From the NCBI GenBank assembly GCA_041570195.1, contig JBFFWQ010000014.1:1-64000 (forward strand): a stretch of 64,000 bases of DNA. Direction: 5' to 3'. The notes under the pieces are model-generated. The model did no database searches and had not been told where the DNA came from. It saw only the letters and a list, made by a program, of their open reading frames with translations. This DNA comes from UBA11865 sp041570195 (GTDB taxonomy: Bacteria > Chloroflexota > Anaerolineae > Promineifilales > Promineifilaceae). The position numbers and the translations under genes are program-made. Numbering within the stretch: position 1 is the first letter of the stretch; each line of letters begins with the position of its first letter. This document shows positions 18,031-26,255 of this stretch, in pieces.

Positions 18031-18448
18031 ACTAGCCTCCCGTCACCAGCTCATTACTTTGCTGCGAGTTGCTAAGCATCATTCGATTATACCAATTCTT
18101 GGGTCCGGTTCGCTTCACTGGGACGCAGCCCTACTGGCCGCCGCAGTTACCCGATACATGGCGGCCGGCCTTGAGCGCATACCCACCATCACATGACCCG
18201 TTGATGACTAACTTCACTTCCCTAACATGTTGATTGTCACTTATGATCTTGGACTCTATCCTCTATACTGCCAGATGGCGAGTACGTGCATTTCTGCCCT
18301 TTTGGAAAGTTCGATATCGAAAGATCTCGAACAGCTCACTGACCCGCCGATAAGAAACGGACATCGCCGCACACAAAAATCGTTGACCGCCAACAGCTGA
18401 GGCAGATAGCCCAAGGCCCACGGCACTATTCTACGGAGGCTCAAAACA
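18031..18448. other. intergenic region upstream of the TIM-barrel gene
   Basis: This region separates two divergent genes. A TATACT at 18264-18269 could be a -10 box for the rightward gene but has no convincing -35 at the right distance. No RNA gene, repeat or decayed coding sequence was recognised. Confidence 0.4.
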
Positions 18449-19294
18449 ATGAAAGTCGGATGTTTTGCATTGATTGACCCGTTTTCGACGCTTGAACATC
18501 AATTGGAACGTATCGCCGGCATGGGTTTCAAGTACGCTGATGTTACCGATAGCCATCCAGGCAGTTCCCTAGGTCGTGATTATGGCTTTGCCGCCACTGC
18601 CTCTCTTGACGGCAATCCCATGGACCTCAAGCGTCTATTTGAGAAGCATGGCTTGACGGCGACGACCGTCTGCGCTCATGCTACACTGCTCGATCCGGTT
18701 TCGCCTTCGCGCTTCGGAACCCACGAGATCAACAAGGCCATCATGTTGGCTGCCGGTATGGGCGTGCCCTATGTCGTCACTACCGAAGGCCATCCCCAGA
18801 CCGATTGGTCTGAGAGGATGTCCTTTGAAGAAAAGGTGTTATTGGTCATTGACAAGCTATATGAGCCGGCGCGCCTGGCCGAGGACATGGGCGTCAAATT
18901 GCTGCTGGAACCTCATGGTCCGCTGACCGATTTTGCCGAAGGATTGCAGGCCATCATGGATGGCTTGGGCAACCCAGACAGCGTTGGCGTTAACATGGAT
19001 ACTGGCAATAGCTGGCTGGGCGGCAGCGATCCTGTTGAATTGGCCAGCCAGCTCAAAGATCATATCTATCATATTCATTGGAAAGACCTGCCGGCCGATT
19101 GGGAGGAGCAACGCGGCAAGATGTGGGGTTGCGGCATGGGCCCGATAGCTTTGGGTGACGGCGTGATTGATGTCGCCGGCGTCTTCGAGGTGCTCAAAGA
19201 TTCCCCGCATGTCGAACATACGACCCTGGAAGTCGGCGGCGACGAGAATCTGCTCAGGAGCTACGAATACCTGAAATCATTGGGCGCCGAATAG
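18449..19294 (+). CDS. sugar phosphate isomerase/epimerase-like TIM barrel (AP endonuclease 2 family)
   Basis: A 281-residue protein of the xylose isomerase-like/AP2EC superfamily. Metal-site candidates are in order: Glu in LLLEPHG, Asp and Asn in NMDTGNSW, His in YHIHWKDL, and Glu in TLEVGGDE near the end. Relatives isomerise or epimerise ketoses and inosose-type compounds in the cytosol; the substrate here is unknown. ACGGAGG precedes the ATG. It is monocistronic and converges on the frameshifted lipoprotein gene, whose last codons overlap its 3' end by 34 bp. Confidence 0.85.
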   Translation: MKVGCFALIDPFSTLEHQLERIAGMGFKYADVTDSHPGSSLGRDYGFAATASLDGNPMDLKRLFEKHGLTATTVCAHATLLDPVSPSRFGTHEINKAIMLAAGMGVPYVVTTEGHPQTDWSERMSFEEKVLLVIDKLYEPARLAEDMGVKLLLEPHGPLTDFAEGLQAIMDGLGNPDSVGVNMDTGNSWLGGSDPVELASQLKDHIYHIHWKDLPADWEEQRGKMWGCGMGPIALGDGVIDVAGVFEVLKDSPHVEHTTLEVGGDENLLRSYEYLKSLGAE

Positions 19295-19714
19295 GTCCTG
19301 GTTCTACATTCCGGGATGAAGGGGCGCATCTGCATCGTGCCGGCATCGGAAACGGGAAAGAAGAACCGGTCGTCAGTGTTGAGACTCTCGCCATAACCGG
19401 TAAAGGGATCGGAACGATAGTTACGAACGAAGCCGGTGTCCTCGGACAGGGCCAGTGTAGCGGGACACAGCTTCCGGCACTTGGACCAGGTCGATCTGCT
19501 TGATAGGCTGGATGACCAGCGCGGACGCCCGACGCGCGGGATCTTCGTTGTCAACCGGTGTTGCCGCTTCGTCTGCGGCCGGCGCATTATTTGGGTTGGG
19601 GGTTGCAGTCACATTCGTCACATGAACTTCCACGGTCGTGGAGCAAGCGGCCAACAATAGGGCGAACAAGCCGATCATCCACAAGAACCTGAGTCTCACG
19701 GACGATTCGTACAC
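19261..19714 (-). pseudogene. frameshifted small lipoprotein gene
   Basis: The first frame (19714 to about 19450) starts with a lipoprotein signal peptide (hydrophobic core then LLAAC, Cys24) and a Thr/Asn/Pro-rich linker, reaching VPEAVSRYTGPV. The frame then hits a stop at 19421. The overlapping frame continues with sensible sequence: SEDTGFVRNYRSDPF, then a region ending FFFPVSDAG and MRPFIPECR. One indel near 19445 joins them into a protein of about 145 residues. The product would be a surface-exposed lipoprotein of unknown function. This is either a young pseudogene or a sequencing/assembly indel. The 3' end overlaps the convergent TIM-barrel gene. The rest of the gap, 19715-19950, holds nothing recognised. 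Confidence 0.55.
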
Positions 19715-19950
19715 CGAAACAGCCGCCGGAAACGAAACTGAACTTGCACTTCTCTAAACATTGGGCATGAGAATACCTGCGGCCAAGTAATCGCCTAAAT
19801 CCGGTCTTGTAAGGGTCAGGCACTAAACAAGTAGCCAACCCCATTTATTAAGTCCTGCACTGGACTGTCACAAGGGCTGGGCCTTCGCTGGCGGCAGCTC
19901 AATATCCCGATGATGTTACCCTCTGCCATCGGCATCAGGTAATAGACTAC

Positions 19951-20457
19951 CTATTGGTCACGGTCTTTGACACTTGGTCTGGGGATCTGTGGCACGTGCC
20001 CCCTTTTGTAAACCATAATGCTTCTCTTGAAGGTAAGGACGGTGGTTCCGTCCTGGTTGTAACCAGTCGTCCTAACCTGGATGATTCCCCGGTCCGGATA
20101 CGACTGAGATTCGCGCTTGAGCAATACTTCACTTTGCGCATAGATGGTATCGCCTTCGTAAACTGGCGCCGGCAGCCGGACCTCATCCCAGCCAAGATTG
20201 ATGCCATTCTGAGAGATGTCGCTCACGGACAATCCTGTCACTAGCGCCAACGTAAAGGTGGAATCAACTAGGGGTTTGCCGAACGATGTCTGGGAGGCAT
20301 AATGAGCGTCGAAGTGAATGGGATTGGGATTCACTGTCAAAAGAGTGAACCAGATATTGTCCGTTTGTGTCACCGTGCGGCCGAGTGGGTGTTGGTAAAC
20401 GTCCCCAATTTCGAATTCCTCGTAAACGCGGCCGCTCCATCCTTTCTTTACGGTCAT
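19951..20457 (-). CDS. MaoC-family hydratase (itaconyl/mesaconyl-CoA hydratase-like)
   Basis: A 168-residue single hot-dog protein. The hydratase motif region reads TVNPNPIHFDAHYA (catalytic-type Asn/Asp and His), followed by TSFGKPLVDSTFTLALVTGLSV. This matches the MaoC subgroup encoded beside CitE-like lyases and family III CoA-transferases rather than the fatty-acid hydratases. The likely reaction is hydration of an unsaturated C5-dicarboxylyl-CoA (itaconyl-CoA or mesaconyl-CoA) to citramalyl-CoA in the cytosol. AAAGGAGTG lies upstream of the ATG. It is the last gene of the leftward operon, 25 bp after the CoA-transferase gene. The substrate is inferred from context only. Confidence 0.85.
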   Translation of the reverse strand: MTVKKGWSGRVYEEFEIGDVYQHPLGRTVTQTDNIWFTLLTVNPNPIHFDAHYASQTSFGKPLVDSTFTLALVTGLSVSDISQNGINLGWDEVRLPAPVYEGDTIYAQSEVLLKRESQSYPDRGIIQVRTTGYNQDGTTVLTFKRSIMVYKRGHVPQIPRPSVKDRDQ

Positions 20458-20482
20458 TGCACCTTCACTCCTTTCTGCAAGC

Positions 20483-21658
20483 TTACAAGATCCTGTCGGC
20501 TCGAAGTTGGGCTATGTCCCTTGCTTTGTAGCCAAGTTCCGACAGTATCGCGTCCGTGTGTTCACCCAATGCCGGAATGGGTTTAAATACTGGCTCGACG
20601 CCGGATATCATTGCCGGCGGCAGAAGGGCGGGAAGATCACCGGCAGGCGAAGAAACCTCTCGCCATCGCTCTCGGGCGACTAGTTGTGGGTGATTGAGGA
20701 AATCTGCCATCGTCCGCATTTCGGCGTTGGCGATACCGGCTTGTTCCAGACGGAATAAGATTTCACTTCGCGTCAATCGACAAAAAACGTCCTCGATTAG
20801 CTCCTGTAATACGTTGCGATGGGCCACGCGCTGGGCATTGCCTTTGTAGCGTGCATCTTCCGCTATTTCCGGTCGCTGCAAAACAAGCTTGCAGAAGCGC
20901 TGCCACTCGCGCTCGTTCTGAACCCCGAGGATGACAAAGCCACCATCGCCGGCGGCAAATGGACCGTAGGGAACAATTGATGCATGGCTGGCGCCATGAC
21001 GGCGTGGCGATGCGCCGCCAAGGGCGTGGTAAAGCGGGAAGCCCATCCATTCGCCTAACGCCTCCAGCATTGACACCTCGATCATCGACCCATTCCCCGT
21101 CTGTTGGCGGGTCAGCAGGGCGGTCAGGATACCGCTGTAAGCGTACATCCCGGCTGCGATATCGGCCACGGAAACCCCTGCCTTAGATGGTGTTTCGGCC
21201 GTACCTGTGAGCGATAAGAAGCCCGCCTCGGCCTGAATGAGTAGATCGTACGCTTTCTTATCGCGATACGGACCGCTGGCACCGTAACCTGAAATGGCGC
21301 AGTTTATCAACTGCGGGTAATCGGCGACCAGGCGTTCGGCGCCAAATCCCAGTCGTTCCACCACCCCGGGGCCCAGATTGTGTAGAAAGACATCGGCCCG
21401 GACTAGCAGTTGTTCCAGGATTTGTCTGCCGGCCTCGCTCTTCAAGTTGAGCGTTAATGATTCTTTGCTGCGATTGGTCCAGACGAAGTGACTTGACAAT
21501 CCCTTGGCTTCCTGATCATAGTCTCTGGCAAAATCGCCGACGCCCGGGCGCTCGATCTTAATGACCCGCGCCCCCAAATCGGCCAACTGGCGCGAAGCAA
21601 ATGGGGCGGCAACGGCCACTTCCAGTGAAACAACGGTGATTCCGGACAATGGTAACAT
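20483..21658 (-). CDS. family III (CaiB/BaiF) CoA-transferase
   Basis: A 391-residue protein of the formyl-CoA transferase/CaiB family. The N-terminal LSGITVVSLEVAVAAPFASRQLADLGARVIKIE is typical, as are FVWTNRSKESL, YDLLIQAEAG and the segment VSVADIAAGMYA containing the family's nucleophilic Asp. Family enzymes move CoA between carboxylic acids through aspartyl-CoA anhydride intermediates. In this operon the likely substrates are succinyl-CoA and a C5 acid such as itaconate, mesaconate or citramalate. TAGGAGA precedes the ATG. It sits between the broken acyl-CoA dehydrogenase gene and the MaoC gene. The acid specificity cannot be read from sequence. Confidence 0.92.
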   Translation of the reverse strand: MLPLSGITVVSLEVAVAAPFASRQLADLGARVIKIERPGVGDFARDYDQEAKGLSSHFVWTNRSKESLTLNLKSEAGRQILEQLLVRADVFLHNLGPGVVERLGFGAERLVADYPQLINCAISGYGASGPYRDKKAYDLLIQAEAGFLSLTGTAETPSKAGVSVADIAAGMYAYSGILTALLTRQQTGNGSMIEVSMLEALGEWMGFPLYHALGGASPRRHGASHASIVPYGPFAAGDGGFVILGVQNEREWQRFCKLVLQRPEIAEDARYKGNAQRVAHRNVLQELIEDVFCRLTRSEILFRLEQAGIANAEMRTMADFLNHPQLVARERWREVSSPAGDLPALLPPAMISGVEPVFKPIPALGEHTDAILSELGYKARDIAQLRADRIL

Positions 21659-21684
21659 GGTCGCTTAACCCTAGTCTCCTAGAC

Positions 21685-22848
21685 CTAGAAGGAACGGGGC
21701 ATACCCAGGATATGCTGCCCAATGTACGACAGGATGAGGTTGGTTGAAATGGGCGCGATCTGGTAAAGGCGAGTTTCTCGAAACTTGCGCTCCACGTCAT
21801 ACTCCCTGGCGAAACCGAAACCGCCATAAGTTTGCATCGTAACGTTGGCTGCTTTCCACGACGCTTCCGCCGCAAGCAGCTTGGACATGTTGGCTTCTGC
21901 GCCGCATGGTTGTCTGCTATCAAAGAGTCGTGCGGCATCGAAACGCATTAGGTCGGCCGCCCGAACCTTGATATAGGCGTCTGCAATTGGGAATTGGATG
22001 CCCTGATTCTGGCCGATCGGCCGGCCAAAGACGACCCGTTCGTTAGCATACTGTTTGGCCCGGTCGACGAACCAGTAGCCATCGCCAATGCACTCTGCGG
22101 CGATCAATATCCTTTCGGCGTTCAAACCGTCTTAAATGTATCGAAAGCCGCGCCCTTCCTCGCCAATCAGGCTGTCGGCCGGCACTAACAAATCGTCGAA
22201 ATAGAGTTGTGTTGTATGATGGTTGATCATGACCTCAATCGGCTCGATAGTGACGCCATTGCCGATTGCCTCTCGCAGGTCAATCAGGAAAACGGACAGG
22301 CCCTGGGTTCTTTTCTGGACTTGTTCGAGAGGGGTGGTGCGGGCCAGTAACACCATCAGGTCGGTATATTGAGCGCGGGAAGTCCAGATCTTCTGACCGC
22401 GGATCCGGTAGTGATCGTCTTCTCGAACGGCCGTGGTCCGAATGCGAGTGGTATCTGTGCCCGCGTCCGGCTCTGACACGCCAAAGGCCTGCAGGCGCAA
22501 TTCACCGCTAGCGATCTTGGGCAGGAAATTCTGCTTCTGTTCGTTCGAGCCATGGCGCAGCAGTGTGCCCATGATATACATCTGGGCGTGGCAGGCGGCA
22601 GCGTTTCCCCCTGAACGGTGGATCTCTTCCAGGATAATCGAGGCCTCGGTCACACCCACGCCTATGCCGCCATATTCTTCTGGGATGAGCGTCGCTAGAT
22701 AACCAGCGGCCGTCATCGCCTGGACAAACTCGGTTGGATAGCCTTCATTTTTATCCAACTCTCGCCAATACTCATCAGCGTAGCGAGCGCATAGCTGGCG
22801 CATACCCTGACGTAAGTCGTCATGGAGTTGCGTCGAAGCGTCCATCAT
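21685..22848 (-). pseudogene. acyl-CoA dehydrogenase interrupted by one in-frame stop
   Basis: Reading from ATG 22848, 238 codons encode the N-terminal and middle domains (YGGIGVGVTEASIIL, LQAFGVSEPDAGTDTT, IRGQKIWTSRA). A TAA at 22134-22132 stops it after EEGRGFRYI, then the same frame resumes DGLNAERILIAAE through YGGFGFAREYDVER to the stop near 21685. The family consensus at the stop is Leu (RYILDGLN), so TTA to TAA explains it. Without the stop the protein would be about 387 residues, normal length. The usual Glu of the EGT motif is replaced by an IAPIST sequence, as in a subgroup seen beside CaiB genes. An internal ATG at 22125 could restart only the C-terminal third. It is a young pseudogene, a read-through gene or a base-call error. 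Confidence 0.8.
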
Positions 22849-22871
22849 TTCTCCTTGAGCGCCCTAGAAAT

Positions 22872-23423
22872 TCAGGCGGCATGCCTGGCACGACCGGCTT
22901 CATAAGCGTCTCCGCCGTGGCAATCGTTGACCACGATGACCGGGAACTCCTCGACTATCAATTCGCGGATCGCTTCTGGTCCCAAATCGGGATAGGCGAC
23001 GGTCCGATTCCGGACGACATGCTGGGCAAGCAACGCGGCCGCGCCGCCAACAGCAGCCAAATACACTGCCCGATGTTCGACAAGAGCCGCCTTAATGTCG
23101 GCCGAACGATATCCTTTGCCAATTAGGCCTCTTACACCCAACTGCAGCAGCGGGAGTGTATAAGGATCCATGCGGCCGCTCGTTGTAGGACCGGCTGCTC
23201 CGATCACCTGTCCCTCCTTAGCGGGCGCCGGACCCACGTAATAGATCAGCTGGTCGACAAGAGGGATAGGAGATGGTTCGCCTTGCTGTAAGGCTTCTAT
23301 CAGCCGCTGATGCGCAGCATCACGAGCGGTATAGACCAGGCCGTTCAGTCGCACGAGGTCGCCGGCTTTGAGGGCCATAGCCGTTGGTTCGTCCAGGGGA
23401 AGTGTTAACCGAATTTCAGACAT
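22872..23423 (-). CDS. class I (Fe-S) fumarase/tartrate dehydratase-type beta subunit
   Basis: A 183-residue protein matching the C-terminal (beta) domain of Fe-S hydro-lyases. It has MALKAGDLVRLNGLVYTARDAAH, YYVGPAPA, AAGPTTSGRMDPYTL and LIGKGYRS, all typical of the swivelling domain that completes the active site. Together with the alpha subunit it would catalyse reversible hydration of a dicarboxylate: fumarate, mesaconate or tartrate. It begins 6 bp after the alpha gene's stop, so translation is coupled. Its location inside a C5-acyl-CoA operon favours mesaconate/citramalate, but class I enzymes often act on both. Confidence 0.92.
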   Translation of the reverse strand: MSEIRLTLPLDEPTAMALKAGDLVRLNGLVYTARDAAHQRLIEALQQGEPSPIPLVDQLIYYVGPAPAKEGQVIGAAGPTTSGRMDPYTLPLLQLGVRGLIGKGYRSADIKAALVEHRAVYLAAVGGAAALLAQHVVRNRTVAYPDLGPEAIRELIVEEFPVIVVNDCHGGDAYEAGRARHAA

Positions 23424-23429
23424 GACCGG

Positions 23430-24281
23430 TTAGAGTGTGATCGTCATGCGGCGTGGCGCAGAACAATTAAGATTCACAGCCACGGGCAAAGCGGCGATAT
23501 GAGTTGGATAGCTTTCAACATGGACGGCCAATGCGGTTACAGCGCCGCCAAAGCCTTGCGGACCAATACCCAGGGCATTGATAGCCGCCAGCCATTCCGC
23601 CTCCAACTGAGACAGATGGGGCAATGGGTTAGGTCGATCCAGCGGGCGCAAGAGCGCTTTCTTGGCCAGCATGGCCACGCCGTCAAAGGAGCTTCCCAGA
23701 CCCACGCCGACGATTACCGGCGGACAGGCGTTGGGGCCGGCTTTCTCGACCGTTTCTAGAACGAATCGTTTGACGCCTCTCAATCCGGCTGACGGAGGGA
23801 ACATCCGCAGGCGGCTCATCATTTCGGCTCCAAAGCCCTTGATCATGACAGTAATCCTTACCTGGTTACCGGGAATCAGTTGATAATGGACGATGGGCGG
23901 CGTATTGTCACCGGTGTTGTTTCGCTGCAAGGGATCGGCTACGATCGACTTGCGTAACGGTTTATAGGCCTCACGCACAGCTGTTTCCAGAGCAGCATTA
24001 ATGTCTCCGCCGGTGAAATGAACGTCTTGACCGACTTCCAACCACAGGATCGCCATGCCCGTGTCCTGGCAGGTGGGAATGCGTTCGGCGCTGGCATAGG
24101 CGGCATTGTCGCGCAGCATGAGGATGATTAATTGCCCGACGGCCGACCGCTCACGCTTTTGGGCTTCGGCCATGGCTGCCAGGTAATCATCCGGCAACGA
24201 GTAGGCCGACTCCTCTATCAGCTCCCGAATAGCGCTTTGAAGCGCGTTGACATGGATCTCGCGTATCATGTGATTTCCCAT
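23430..24281 (-). CDS. class I (Fe-S) fumarase/tartrate dehydratase-type alpha subunit
   Basis: A 283-residue protein with the three cluster-ligand cysteines of Fe-S hydro-lyases: PTCQDTGMAI, NACPPVIVG, and NLNCSAPRR near the end. The characteristic GLGSSFDGVAMLAKKALLRPL region is also present. It would hold a [4Fe-4S] cluster with one open iron that binds substrate, so oxygen sensitivity is expected. ATG 24281 is used; the ATG at 24269 (MIREIHVNAL) is an alternative with a GGGAAA before it. It lies 53 bp after the CitE-like lyase gene. A housekeeping fumarase role is possible, but the operon partners suggest a mesaconase. Confidence 0.93.
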   Translation of the reverse strand: MGNHMIREIHVNALQSAIRELIEESAYSLPDDYLAAMAEAQKRERSAVGQLIILMLRDNAAYASAERIPTCQDTGMAILWLEVGQDVHFTGGDINAALETAVREAYKPLRKSIVADPLQRNNTGDNTPPIVHYQLIPGNQVRITVMIKGFGAEMMSRLRMFPPSAGLRGVKRFVLETVEKAGPNACPPVIVGVGLGSSFDGVAMLAKKALLRPLDRPNPLPHLSQLEAEWLAAINALGIGPQGFGGAVTALAVHVESYPTHIAALPVAVNLNCSAPRRMTITL

Positions 24282-24334
24282 AGGTGACCCGGGATGCTGC
24301 GAATCGATACCAAACCAATTAGAGATGGGCGACG

Positions 24335-25234
24335 TTATTCGCCAGTCAACCCGGCTAACCGGGCCCGCTCAAGCAGACGTTCGGCCGCCCGCACGTGCGG
24401 CATATCAACCATGCGATCATCTATAACAAACACCCCGGATCCGGCCGCACCATGTGACTGGAACGCCTGGACCAATTCCTCCGCCCGGGCTATTTCGACC
24501 GCGCTCGGGGAGAAAACGCTGTTCAATATCTCGACCTGCCCGGGATGGATGGCCATTTTGCCGGTGTAACCTAGCTGCTGGGCAAAAGAGGCATCTTCTT
24601 CCAGACCGGCTGTGTTCCGGTAATTCACATAGACGGTGTCAATGGCCTCCAGGTCATAAGCGGCGGCGGCCGTGACCAGTGAGCTGCGCCCGAAGAATAC
24701 CTCCCAGCCGGCGGAGGATCGGCTTGCGCCAAGATCGGCCGCCAGATCTTCCGCGCCGAAAAGCAACCCGGCCAATCTCGGGCTGGCCTGAGCGATTTCT
24801 TTGAGATTCATGATGCCTTTGGCTGTCTCAATCAACGCGAAAAGACGAGTGGAGGCGCCTGGCAATCCTCCCGATCGTTCGGACGTGGACAAGTCGTCAT
24901 CAAGACGCCGCACCTGCGCGGCCGACTCCACCTTGGGAAGGACGATACCGTCCACGCAGGTCCCAACAATGGCCTGCAAGTCCGCCGTATAAAGATCGCT
25001 ATCCGGCGGATTAATCCGAATCATACGCTCGACGCGGCCGAAATCCACTTCGGACAAGACTTCTGTTACATTCTGTCGGGCTTCAGATTTCTGGCTGACG
25101 GCGACGCCATCTTCAAGGTCAAGAATGATCACATCCGCGCCCACGGTAGTGGACTTCTGCATCCGCCGAATACTGTCAGCCGGCGTGAACAAGAAGGATC
25201 TTCGTGGGGATCTGGGCGCTGATTTGTCATTCAT
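24335..25234 (-). CDS. CitE-like acyl-CoA lyase (HpcH/HpaI family; citramalyl- or malyl-CoA lyase)
   Basis: A 299-residue TIM-barrel lyase. Key segments are the N-terminal RRSFLFTPADS, the metal-site Glu in ALIETAKGIMN, LFGAEDLAADLGA with the Glu/Asp pair, and KMAIHPGQVEILN near the end. Relatives cleave citryl-, malyl- or citramalyl-CoA to acetyl-CoA and a 2-oxo acid (pyruvate from citramalyl-CoA) with Mg2+. It is the first gene of the leftward operon, and its position matches ccl-type lyases of itaconate degradation. No clear promoter was found in the 454-bp gap upstream, but that gap contains two inverted repeats. Specificity for citramalyl-CoA is inferred. Confidence 0.9.
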   Translation of the reverse strand: MNDKSAPRSPRRSFLFTPADSIRRMQKSTTVGADVIILDLEDGVAVSQKSEARQNVTEVLSEVDFGRVERMIRINPPDSDLYTADLQAIVGTCVDGIVLPKVESAAQVRRLDDDLSTSERSGGLPGASTRLFALIETAKGIMNLKEIAQASPRLAGLLFGAEDLAADLGASRSSAGWEVFFGRSSLVTAAAAYDLEAIDTVYVNYRNTAGLEEDASFAQQLGYTGKMAIHPGQVEILNSVFSPSAVEIARAEELVQAFQSHGAAGSGVFVIDDRMVDMPHVRAAERLLERARLAGLTGE

Positions 25235-25539
25235 GCTCAGGCCATTCCTCGGATTCCGCGACTGATGGCTTCCTACAATTCATCATTCTATCACAAAGAT
25301 CCTGCGCCTGAGTCATCGCCTCGGTAGCAAACCGCAGGAGCGCGCCCGCGAGACCGATGATAAATCAGTGCAGGATGCCATTCGCCTGGCCTTGGGCATC
25401 GCCGGGGAATTCTACTGGGAATTGGCCGAAAGCGAGATTATATTCCGTTCGTGGGTCATCCGATATCCGAATTCCGCCTCGATCTTGTGCTGGACCCTTT
25501 GTTCTAATCGTGCCATAAATGAGTGCTACTTCTAGGTGG

Positions 25540-25594
25540 AGAACAGTTGCGAGTTTAAGTTCACATACCCCGCCGATCTGCAACTGTTCTCCTG
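25540..25594. repeat. 13-bp perfect inverted repeat
   Basis: GGAGAACAGTTGC (25540-25552) is repeated in reverse complement as GCAACTGTTCTCC (25582-25594) with a 29-nt loop. It lies between the divergent CitE-operon start and the truncated VOC gene. It could be a regulator site, an RNA hairpin or the trace of a mobile element. Confidence 0.75.
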
Positions 25595-25597
25595 AAA

Positions 25598-25650
25598 GCA
25601 AGCCACTAAATCGGCAGGTTGGTTGTTGTTTTGAACCGTGGCTTGCTTAG
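25598..25650. repeat. 11-bp perfect inverted repeat adjacent to the first
   Basis: AAGCAAGCCAC (25598-25608) pairs with GTGGCTTGCTT (25640-25650), 31-nt loop. Only 3 bp separate it from the preceding inverted repeat, and it ends 38 bp before the VOC fragment's start codon. Of the gap 25235-25688, the part outside the two repeats shows no recognised gene. Confidence 0.7.
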
Positions 25651-25688
25651 CGATTTGGTCCTCACGAAAAAAGAGAGGAGAATCACAA

Positions 25689-25907
25689 ATGCAAGTCGTA
25701 TCTGGCTATTCCGATGGCGTATTCTCTTGGTTGGATCTTGGAACAACCGATCCTGAAGCGGCCAAGGCCTCTAATGGCGATCTCTTCGGCTGGTTATTCC
25801 AGGATATGCCTGCCGACTCTGGCGTGGTCTACTCAATAGCCAAACTTGAGGGTTACAATGTGACCGGCCTTGCCACAGCCCGGATATTAGGGGCTGATGC
25901 GGTCTAG
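25689..25907 (+). pseudogene. truncated VOC/glyoxalase-like protein gene
   Basis: The ATG has a good Shine-Dalgarno (AGAGGAGAATCAC), and the first 60 codons match the start of a VOC (glyoxalase/bleomycin resistance) protein: FSWLDLGTTDPEAAKA, LFGWLFQDMP, VYSIAKLEGYNVTGLA. The family normally continues for 60-200 more residues; here a stop at 25905 follows ARILGADAV. No matching continuation was found in the next 350 bp. It is most likely a 3'-deleted gene, still translatable to 72 residues. It is divergent from the CitE operon. Itaconate operons of pseudomonads also carry a glyoxalase-like gene, so it may once have belonged to that set. Confidence 0.7.
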
Positions 25908-26255
25908 GTTTTCATGTGGCTTAGCCTCCTCATCCGATTTGATCCATTCGGGTCGTCGCAGGATAGCCAAAACACAACCGATTTACAGGCGTTCCGCGCT
26001 GAATGAACGCACGGGACGCGTCTTATATTGCTGAAGGCTATTTGCGGTTGACTTTGTGGTCCCATTTGGTGTTTCAGCCAGTCGACAACAACTCGCCAAC
26101 CGGGTCACATGAGCACCGGGCTAACGGGTTTCGATTCCGCTGTTCATTGTGGTACTCTCCAATCAAACGCCGTTCCGCCCAAGCTGGCAGTTGTAGGAAA
26201 CTGGCCTGAAAGATCATATACGCAATTATCAGGTGAATGACTCCGGAAAGCGTTC
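25908..26255. other. intergenic region before the LysM-carboxypeptidase gene
   Basis: No homologous continuation of the VOC gene, RNA gene or repeat was recognised. Short open frames here have no ribosome site or family resemblance. Confidence 0.4.
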
